Source: Clostridia bacterium
GTDB lineage: Bacteria > Bacillota > Clostridia > DSM-8532
Length of the DNA: 7,759 nucleotides
Direction: 5' to 3'
NCBI GenBank assembly: GCA_026418215.1
Contig: JAOABT010000618.1
Coordinates: 1-7,759, forward strand
The translations under genes and the position numbers were made by a program. The notes beneath the pieces were generated by a model. That model was given only the letters and a program-made list of their open reading frames with translations. It had not been told where the DNA came from and searched no databases. Positions 1 through 5,420 of the stretch are shown here, piece after piece. Every line of letters starts with the position of its first letter. The stretch's first letter is position 1.

Positions 1-1191
1 GTATACAACGAAGAGACAGGCACTGTCACACAGACCCAGTGTCTGGCCTCTTCAGAAGATGCGATTCATTTTGAAAAACACCCTGCAAACCCTGTTATCT
101 CAATTCAGCAGCTTCCTGAGGGCTTTAGTCCGTCGGATTTCCGTGATCCGCGGGTTTTCGAGCGGAATGGCAGCTATTTTCTGGTTGTCGGGTCCGAGGA
201 TGAGAGCGGTGCAGGCGCTGTTCTGCTCTATAAGTCTGTTGATCTTAAAAATTGGGAGTTTGTGAACGTTTTACAAAAAAGCGACGGCACCATTGGAAGG
301 AAGACGTGGGAATGCCCCGATCTCTTCGAGCTAGGCGGCAAGGACATTCTTATTTTTTCACCCCAGCATATGAAGCCCAGAGGCTATGCCTATCACAATC
401 TCCATGCCTCGGTGTATGAGGTTGGACAATTGGATACAGCCCGAGGCTTGTTTGAGGGCGGGGAGCCTCAGCCTCTGGATTACGGGTTTGACTTTTACGC
501 ACCTCAGGTTTTGGTTGATGCTTCGGGACGGCGCATCATGACGGCCTGGATGGATATGTGGCAGTCGCCCATGCCCACAGCCTCTCTTGACCATTATTGG
601 GCTGGAGCCATGATTTTGCCAAGAGAGCTGAATCTTCGTGATGGAAAGCTTTCTTTCAGTCCTGTCAGGGAAATAGAGCGCTACAGGGGACGAGTCTTTG
701 CGCTCAGGCAGCAGATGCTTCTGGGACAGCATATTCTGCCTGTTGAAGGGGATTGCTTCGAGCTTGAGGCTGTTTTCAACTTCTATTCAGGCAGCAAGGC
801 GAGATTACCGAAGCAGGCTAAGGATGAAGACGATTTTAATCGGACATTGTCGTTGGGCATCATGCTTCGTGTGGGTAATGACGAGCATACCACAGTGAAG
901 CTTGATAAGGACCACCACAAGGGCGAGGGCGTTCTCACTTTGGACAGGACCCATTCCGGAGCCGGGCCGGGAGGAATCCGGCAGGCTCCTGTTTGCCTTA
1001 AGGAGGGCCGTTTGAAGCTCAGAATTTTTGTTGATAAATCCTCTGTTGAGGTTTTTATAAATGACGGCGAGACCGTTATGACAGCAAGAATCTACCCGCA
1101 GCAAGCATCACGAGGCATTGTCCTTTTCTCGGACGGTGTTTGCGAGCTGGAAGCACTCAACAAATGGGATCTTATGAGGGAGGACGAGTAA
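1..1191 (+). CDS. scrB: Sucrose-6-phosphate hydrolase (GH32 invertase), 5' end outside the window
   Basis: Cytoplasmic beta-fructofuranosidase that splits sucrose-6-phosphate into glucose-6-phosphate and fructose. The frame is open from base 1 to the TAA at 1189-1191, giving 396 visible residues; family members are usually near 480-500, so roughly the first 90 residues, including the WMNDPNG nucleophile motif, should lie upstream. Visible GH32 marks are FRDPRV (residues 47-52, with the transition-state Asp49) and WECPD (103-107, with the acid/base Glu104). The C-terminal beta-sandwich domain covers about residues 240-396 and includes the typical segment KLRIFVDKSSVEVFINDGE. The GTG at 262 is an internal valine codon, because homology continues well upstream of it. 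The stop overlaps the fructokinase start (TAATG), so the two are co-transcribed and probably translationally coupled. The choice of sucrose-6-phosphate over free sucrose or fructan is inferred from family resemblance and the fructokinase neighbour; no PTS transporter is visible. The alternative symbol is sacA. Confidence 0.92.
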   Translation, partial: VYNEETGTVTQTQCLASSEDAIHFEKHPANPVISIQQLPEGFSPSDFRDPRVFERNGSYFLVVGSEDESGAGAVLLYKSVDLKNWEFVNVLQKSDGTIGRKTWECPDLFELGGKDILIFSPQHMKPRGYAYHNLHASVYEVGQLDTARGLFEGGEPQPLDYGFDFYAPQVLVDASGRRIMTAWMDMWQSPMPTASLDHYWAGAMILPRELNLRDGKLSFSPVREIERYRGRVFALRQQMLLGQHILPVEGDCFELEAVFNFYSGSKARLPKQAKDEDDFNRTLSLGIMLRVGNDEHTTVKLDKDHHKGEGVLTLDRTHSGAGPGGIRQAPVCLKEGRLKLRIFVDKSSVEVFINDGETVMTARIYPQQASRGIVLFSDGVCELEALNKWDLMREDE

Positions 1192-2147
1192 TGATTTATA
1201 CCATAGGAGAAGCGCTGATTGACTTTATTCCCGATAGGAAAGGTATAGGCTTGAAGGATGTGGGCTCCTTCTTAAAGGCACCGGGCGGTGCGCCGGCCAA
1301 CGTGGCGTGCGCCGTTGCCAAGCTGGGAGGCCAAAGTGCATTTATCGGCAAGCTGGGGCAGGACGCCTTTGGTGAATTTCTGACGGAAACCCTTACCCAC
1401 TGCGGTGTTGATACCAGTAGAATCGTGTATACCCGGCAAGCCAACACCTCACTGGCCTTTGTGAGTCTTAAGGCCGATGGCAACAGAGATTTCTCCTTCT
1501 ATCGAAATCCTGGTGCCGACATGCTTCTGGAGGCTGGAGAAATTGCGGAAGAATGGTTTCACGAAGAGGATTTTCTGCATTTCGGGTCGGTGGAACTCAT
1601 AGAGTCCCCAGCCAAATACGCTCATATCAAGGCCATTGAGCTTATGAGAGCCAAGGGCGGTACCATCAGCTTTGATCCTAATGTCAGGCTGCCCCTTTGG
1701 GATAGTCCGGAGTCCTGCCGAAGAACCATTCTCGAGTTCATCCCGAGAGCCGATATCCTGAAAATAAGCGACGAAGAGCTTTCGTTTATTACAGGTATAG
1801 AAGACGAGCGCGAAGCCATTCAATCCCTCTTCACAGGTGAGGTCAAGGTGATTGTCTACACCAGAGGTAAGAAAGGAGCGGAGCTTTATACAAGGGACTT
1901 CCAGGTGGCTGCGCCCGGTTTAAAGGTGGAGGTTGTCGATACCACCGGAGCGGGAGATGCCTTTGTGGGTGCCTTTTTGTATATGCTCTCCAAAGAGCGC
2001 ACAGCTCTTAAAGACCTGGACAGAGAAAAGGCTCGCCAGGCCATCTTCTTTGCCAATCGGGTGGCTGCCGTAACCACCACAAGGAAGGGCGCTATTGAGT
2101 CACTGCCTAATCTTGAGGAAATCAGTCTTATTTCTTTCGAATGGTGA
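1191..2147 (+). CDS. scrK: Fructokinase, PfkB/ribokinase family
   Basis: ATP-dependent sugar kinase of 318 residues, the normal family length, expected to phosphorylate the fructose released by the upstream hydrolase. PfkB signature 1 is at about residues 31-47 (APGGAPANVACAVAKLGG region). FDPN is at 161-164. Signature 2, DTTGAGDAF, is at 250-258, with the anion-hole Gly/Ala residues 253-255 and catalytic base Asp256. The start at 1191 is supported by MIYTIGEALIDF aligning with the usual family N-terminus and by AGGGAGG at 1177-1183, seven bases upstream. An in-frame upstream ATG at 1140 would add 17 residues read from within the scrB end and is rejected. The gene overlaps the scrB stop by one base. 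Other PfkB sugar kinases (ribokinase, 2-keto-3-deoxygluconate kinase) look similar; the scrB partner is the main reason for calling fructokinase. Confidence 0.92.
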   Translation: MIYTIGEALIDFIPDRKGIGLKDVGSFLKAPGGAPANVACAVAKLGGQSAFIGKLGQDAFGEFLTETLTHCGVDTSRIVYTRQANTSLAFVSLKADGNRDFSFYRNPGADMLLEAGEIAEEWFHEEDFLHFGSVELIESPAKYAHIKAIELMRAKGGTISFDPNVRLPLWDSPESCRRTILEFIPRADILKISDEELSFITGIEDEREAIQSLFTGEVKVIVYTRGKKGAELYTRDFQVAAPGLKVEVVDTTGAGDAFVGAFLYMLSKERTALKDLDREKARQAIFFANRVAAVTTTRKGAIESLPNLEEISLISFEW

Positions 2148-2158
2148 CAGGAAGCAAT

Positions 2159-2464
2159 ATGCCGACAATAAAAGATGTCGCCCGTCCCTTTTTCGGTGAA
2201 CTGCTGGAGAGCATGGAAGCCTCAGCCTTGATATGCTCTCTAACCTGCGCTATGAAGGATTTTTAAAGGAGCTTAAGACATACGGGATTAAGCCGGCTGC
2301 TTGAAACGGAAAGGGCTGTGTTCGATTCAAATCGGTATGAAGAGCAGATTGAAAGCTTTGTAACCCAACATCCTGAGCTCGACGGCATCTCTGTAAGCGG
2401 GGACCTGATGGCCCTGCACGTCATCAAAGCCTGTCAGGCTCTCGGTAAAGAGGTTCTGGCACCA
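2159..2464 (+). pseudogene. Decayed LacI-family transcriptional regulator (probable sucrose repressor relic)
   Basis: Three fragments of one LacI/GalR-type repressor are recognisable. Fragment 1 starts at ATG 2159 behind AGGAAG (2149-2154) and reads MPTIKDVAR, the typical opening of the LacI helix-turn-helix. It jumps straight to PFFGELLESMEA, normally found about 60 residues later at the start of the ligand-binding domain, and then meets a stop at 2264-2266. Fragment 2, in another frame from about 2227 to 2304, reads LRYEGFLKELKTYGIKP, a mid-domain segment of the family. Fragment 3, back in the first frame from about 2297, includes ELDGISVSGDLMALHVIKA, which matches the family's DGI-x-x-x-SDLMA region, and homology ends near 2464. 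Roughly the last 75 residues are absent. An intact member is about 330-340 residues; here about 100 codons remain. Position just after scrK suggests the former scrR-type local regulator. Fragment order is seen directly; deletion sizes are from memory of the family. Confidence 0.85.
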
Positions 2465-2471
2465 CGTGAAC

Positions 2472-2502
2472 AAAAAGCCCATGCATTAAGTCTGCATGGG
2501 CT
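2472..2502 (-). terminator. Intrinsic terminator of the MATE-HAD operon
   Basis: A perfect 10-bp inverted repeat, AGCCCATGCA (2476-2485) and TGCATGGGCT (2493-2502), surrounds a 7-base loop. Read on the minus strand, the stem is followed by a run of five T (A run at 2472-2476 on the plus strand), the form of a Rho-independent terminator. It lies about 60 bases beyond the HAD stop codon. On the plus strand the stem is followed by AGGGTATTG with no T run, so it should act mainly on minus-strand transcripts. Confidence 0.8.
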
Positions 2503-2559
2503 AGGGTATTGTTTCATATGGGATGAGACGAATATATTAGGGATGAATTAACCAAAGGT

Positions 2560-3291
2560 CTAGAGAATCAGCTCACGAACCTTCGTAAAGTCGCCATCCG
2601 GAATCTTGTACTTGCAGTTGACCTTTTCGGGATCAATTTTACGTGATGTCGCGGTGTGGATGTAAAGAGCATCCATGCCCAAACGGTTGGCACCTTCGAT
2701 ATCCGAGGTATGGTCATTGCCGACCATGATGGTCTCTTTAATATCCAAATGCTCCAGGTTAATAAGATGGTTGAAGAATTGGATATCCGGCTTACATATG
2801 CCAATATCAGAGGAAGAGCATACCCTGTCGAAATAATCGTAGATACCGAGGGCCTTTAGCTCGGGCACTGTAAACTCCCGCTGACCGTTGGACAAAAGAT
2901 AAATGCGCTTGCCGTCTTTTTTAAGCTGCCTAAAGGTTTCAATAACGCCATCATAAACAGCAATAGTCTTTGTTGACAAATTTCTGAACACCCGGGCTGT
3001 CTGACTCAGGAGAAAGGTCTCCTGCTGGGGCTCAAGGCAAACACCCTTCCGATGGTAAAGCTCCTTGAAGGCGTCTAAAATCTGAACATCGGGATAATTG
3101 GTCTTTTTCTTACTCTCAGCCAAGGCCCTGGCCACAATCTCAAGGTAGGTCACTCCCAGCTCCCTGGGCTCGTAGACGGCTCCGTTATAACTGAAATAAC
3201 GCGCAAGATAGACCCAGAATTGAGGGTCTTCCTCATCCGTCAAAATATCAAAAAGTGTTCCATATAAGTCAAAAATGTAATTGCGATACAT
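2560..3291 (-). CDS. HAD-superfamily hydrolase (subfamily IA type)
   Basis: Soluble 243-residue haloacid dehalogenase-like hydrolase, probably cytoplasmic; substrate unknown. Motif I is FDLYGTL, with nucleophile Asp8 and Tyr at position 10. Motif II is LLSNG (Ser134). Motif III is CKPD (Lys167). Motif IV is GNDHTSD (Asp193 and Asp197, Mg binding). An insert of about 90 residues between motifs I and II forms the helical cap of type C1. The motif I Tyr replaces the second Asp that phosphatases use as acid/base; DxYGT is usual in L-2-haloacid dehalogenases and in some uncharacterised Firmicute HADs, so a phosphatase label would be unsafe. The ATG at 3291-3289 overlaps the MATE stop (TAATG), and AAGGAG (plus strand 3302-3307) sits ten bases upstream. 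It is the second gene of the MATE operon. A functional link with the exporter is possible but unproven. Confidence 0.85.
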   Translation of the reverse strand: MYRNYIFDLYGTLFDILTDEEDPQFWVYLARYFSYNGAVYEPRELGVTYLEIVARALAESKKKTNYPDVQILDAFKELYHRKGVCLEPQQETFLLSQTARVFRNLSTKTIAVYDGVIETFRQLKKDGKRIYLLSNGQREFTVPELKALGIYDYFDRVCSSSDIGICKPDIQFFNHLINLEHLDIKETIMVGNDHTSDIEGANRLGMDALYIHTATSRKIDPEKVNCKYKIPDGDFTKVRELIL

Positions 3292-4670
3292 TAGAGTGCA
3301 TCTCCTTCCGCAATGAGTGCTTCCTCAGCCTGAACAACCGATTCGGGCGAAGGCTTGATCAAGGATTTTGAAACCCATTTCCTGCTTTTCCATCTAAAGA
3401 GCATGGTAAGCCCGCGGAGCCATTCATCAAGGCCCATGGCGAACCAGATTCCGGGAAGTCCGAAGCCCAGCGTCACACCAAAGATATAAGCACCGAGAAC
3501 GGCAACACCCCACATGAAGATAATGGCCATAATGACGGGGAAGATGACATCACCAGCGCCTCGTAGGCCGTTAATGATCACGAGGTTAAAGGTTCGGCCG
3601 GGTTCCAGGAAGGCATCTACCATGAGCGTAATGCCACCCCATTTGATTATTTCGGCAGAAGTTGTAAAAATCCTGATAAAGGTGCCACCGAAGACAAATA
3701 GGATGGCGCCGATGCCGATAGCCATGAAAAAGGCTGTCCGGAAATTCTTAAGGCAGGTATGATAGGCGCCTTCGGTATCGCCTGCACCAATAAGCCTTCC
3801 AATGAGGATTTGATTGGCCTGTGCAATGGAAAGACCGAAGGACAGGGTGATGATGATGATTTGGAGCGTATAGGCTCTTGTTATATAGGCCGTGTCACCG
3901 AGGTTGTTAAGGATGATGCTGGTGACGACAATCTGGCTGACGTTATAGGAGATATTCTCGAGAGCCGACGGCAGACCCACCTTGATAAGGCTCTTCATGA
4001 TGTTTTTGGGGAAGGCCTTGATGTATTGAAGTGCCGAGGGCTCGAGAATGCGCTTCCAAACAAAACCTATGGCAAAGAGCATGGCGACGCCTCTGGAAAA
4101 GGTCGTAGCGGTTGCCGCTCCGGCAATGCCCATTTTAAAGCCAAACACAAGCACCGACACGGTAATGACATTTAAAATATTCATGCCCATGGTGATGCTG
4201 AGCGTTTCCTTGGCATAGCCATGGGTACGCATGGTGACGGTAGACATATTCAAAAGGGCCTGCATGAAGATGAGGCCGCCAAATATGCGCATGGAGACGG
4301 CTGCATAGGATAGAAGCTTACCGGAAACACCGATGAAGGCTAAAATGGGTTTACCGAAGAGGAAAAGCAGCAGAGAGCAGATAACGCCTGCAACACAAAG
4401 GATCATATAGGAGCCCATGATGGCTTTTTCGGTTTCCTCTTTCTTTTTTGCACCTATGTACTGGGAGATCAAAACACTCGCACCCGAGCAAATGATGTTG
4501 AAAATCAGGTTTGTGAAACCGATTACCTGATTGCATGCGCTCACCGCACCAGCGGCCTGGTCTGAAACGCGGCTTAAAATGAATGTATCGACGATTCCCA
4601 AAAGGGAAAAAAATACAAGCTCAATGAAGATGGGGATTGCCAGACTCAGTAGTGTTACCTTTTTAACCAT
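3291..4670 (-). CDS. MATE-family multidrug/toxin efflux transporter
   Basis: Integral membrane antiporter of 459 residues, expected to form 12 helices in two six-helix halves and to export organic cations or other toxic compounds in exchange for Na+ or H+. Visible family features are an N-terminal hydrophobic helix with Pro13, Asp28 (GIVDTFILSR), and SQYIGAKKKEE after helix 2 (69-79). The second half repeats the pattern, with GLPSALEN (232-239) opening it and IGRLIGAGD (290-298) at the equivalent loop; LRGAGD follows at 369-374. The hydrophilic, basic-then-acidic tail (about 426-459) is cytoplasmic by inference. The ATG at 4670-4668 is preceded by GAGGG with short spacing. It is the first gene of a two-gene operon with the HAD hydrolase (one-base overlap). 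Substrate cannot be told from sequence. Family confidence is high; the ion coupled is unknown. Confidence 0.93.
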   Translation of the reverse strand: MVKKVTLLSLAIPIFIELVFFSLLGIVDTFILSRVSDQAAGAVSACNQVIGFTNLIFNIICSGASVLISQYIGAKKKEETEKAIMGSYMILCVAGVICSLLLFLFGKPILAFIGVSGKLLSYAAVSMRIFGGLIFMQALLNMSTVTMRTHGYAKETLSITMGMNILNVITVSVLVFGFKMGIAGAATATTFSRGVAMLFAIGFVWKRILEPSALQYIKAFPKNIMKSLIKVGLPSALENISYNVSQIVVTSIILNNLGDTAYITRAYTLQIIIITLSFGLSIAQANQILIGRLIGAGDTEGAYHTCLKNFRTAFFMAIGIGAILFVFGGTFIRIFTTSAEIIKWGGITLMVDAFLEPGRTFNLVIINGLRGAGDVIFPVIMAIIFMWGVAVLGAYIFGVTLGFGLPGIWFAMGLDEWLRGLTMLFRWKSRKWVSKSLIKPSPESVVQAEEALIAEGDAL

Positions 4671-4700
4671 AATACCCTCTATCTTTATAAGATTCGTTTT

Positions 4701-4728
4701 ATTATACTACAATCAGGTTGAACATAAA
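4701..4728 (-). promoter_or_regulatory. Probable promoter of the MATE-HAD operon
   Basis: On the minus strand a perfect TATAAT (plus strand 4701-4706) lies 30 bases before the MATE start, leaving a leader of about 20-25 bases. The best -35 match with normal spacing is only TTTATG (plus strand 4723-4728, 16-base spacer). The leader carries GAGGG as ribosome binding site. The -10 is convincing and the -35 is weak. Confidence 0.55.
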
Positions 4729-4749
4729 AACATCAGATTTTGCTCTTTG

Positions 4750-4758
4750 TGATACGAT
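4750..4758 (+). promoter_or_regulatory. Possible extended -10 element for ispF
   Basis: TGATACGAT fits the extended -10 pattern TGnTAnnnT. It would start transcription about 90 bases before ispF, divergent from the MATE promoter in the shared 186-base intergenic region. No good -35 is seen. A TTGAGC at 4811 with TTTAAA at 4836 was considered as an alternative, but it would place the transcript start inside the ribosome binding site. Confidence 0.25.
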
Positions 4759-4856
4759 TATGAACAAAGTTCTTCTTAGTTCTGGTAATGGTTACACCGT
4801 TTTCCTAAGTTTGAGCGAAATGAAATAGGGAAGACTTTAAAAGAGGTGTTAAAGAG

Positions 4857-5348
4857 ATGATACGAGTTGCAATCGGACAGGACAGCCATCGCTTCATGGA
4901 AGGCGAAAGTACAAAGCCCCTAATGCTTGGCGGCATTGAAATTCCTGGATGCCCGGGACTTATGGGCAACAGCGACGCGGATGTGGTATTGCATGCCCTT
5001 ACAAATGCTGTTTCAGGGATATCATGCGTCAATATTTTGGGTAAAATATCCGATGACATGTGTCTTAAGCAAGGGATAACGGACAGTACGGCCTATCTCA
5101 AGGAGGCCCTTAAAACCCTTGCGGGTAAGAAAATTATTCATGTGTCGATCTCCATTGAAGCGCAAAGGCCCAAGCTGGCTCCGCACATAGAACGCATGAG
5201 AACGCGGATTGCAGGGCTTTTGGACATTCCTGAGACAAGCGTAGGCATTACGGCGACAACAGGTGAGGGCCTGACAGAATTCGGGAAGGGCAATGGTATG
5301 TTCTGCACCGTGGTTCTCACCGCGCAAGAGAATGTTACAATTGAATAA
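4857..5348 (+). CDS. ispF: 2-C-methyl-D-erythritol 2,4-cyclodiphosphate synthase, divergent IspF type
   Basis: IspF-fold protein of 163 residues, the usual family length. IspF acts in the MEP isoprenoid pathway, cyclising CDP-methylerythritol phosphate to the cyclodiphosphate with release of CMP, as a cytosolic trimer. Metal ligands are kept: Asp9 and His11 in GQDSHRF, and His46 in ADVVLHALTNA. TATTGEGLTEFG (132-143) matches the ATTTEKLGFTG stretch, with Glu137 at the expected place. Several usual residues differ. The loop His before SDGDV is Asn38, and the GDIGKLFPDTD loop reads NILGKISDDM (59-68), lacking its first Asp. The Phe of the TTEKLGF segment is not at its usual place, and Arg of TGRG is Lys144. 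The start is ATG 4857, with GAGGTG at 4843-4848. No other MEP pathway gene is present. The fold is secure; full IspF activity is inferred, and a specialised paralogue is the alternative. Confidence 0.85.
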   Translation: MIRVAIGQDSHRFMEGESTKPLMLGGIEIPGCPGLMGNSDADVVLHALTNAVSGISCVNILGKISDDMCLKQGITDSTAYLKEALKTLAGKKIIHVSISIEAQRPKLAPHIERMRTRIAGLLDIPETSVGITATTGEGLTEFGKGNGMFCTVVLTAQENVTIE

Positions 5349-5363
5349 AGGGTATGTTATAAT
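5334..5363 (+). promoter_or_regulatory. Promoter of metG
   Basis: A perfect extended -10, TGTTATAAT (5355-5363), follows the ispF stop codon directly. The -35 candidate GTTACA (5334-5339, four of six matches, 18-base spacer) lies inside the last codons of ispF. Transcription would begin near 5370, giving a leader of about 50 bases with GGAGG at 5406-5410. This suggests metG is transcribed independently of ispF as well as by any read-through. Confidence 0.65.
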
Positions 5364-5420
5364 GCAATTAATGGCAACGGCCAACCAAAGATTTTTCAAC
5401 GTTTTGGAGGTTTCTCAAAA

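Noticed and set aside
59..265. 68-residue reading frame overlapping scrB, and the other antisense or shifted frames inside scrB, scrK, ispF and metG
   Set aside because: They lie wholly within well-supported genes in another frame, lack ribosome binding sites and resemble no family.
262..1191. GTG at 262 as the start of the GH32 gene
   Set aside because: The same frame is open to base 1 and encodes the conserved FRDPRV motif upstream of 262, so the gene is cut by the window edge rather than starting here.
2472..2502. The 10-bp palindrome as a bidirectional terminator or insertion-element end
   Set aside because: Only the minus-strand reading is followed by a T run, and there is no transposase gene or target duplication nearby.
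2318..2551. A separate 77-residue gene starting at GTG 2318
   Set aside because: Its sequence is the internal part of the LacI ligand-binding domain and continues upstream without a ribosome binding site. It is the third fragment of the broken regulator, with an unrelated tail running through the terminator.
4811..4841. TTGAGC/TTTAAA promoter just before ispF
   Set aside because: The 19-base spacer is long and transcription would begin inside the ribosome binding site, leaving no usable leader.
5349..5420. T-box or SAM riboswitch in front of metG
   Set aside because: Only 72 bases separate ispF and metG, part of them the promoter, which is too short for either element. A 5-bp CCAAA/TTTGG pairing near the ribosome binding site is too weak to claim.
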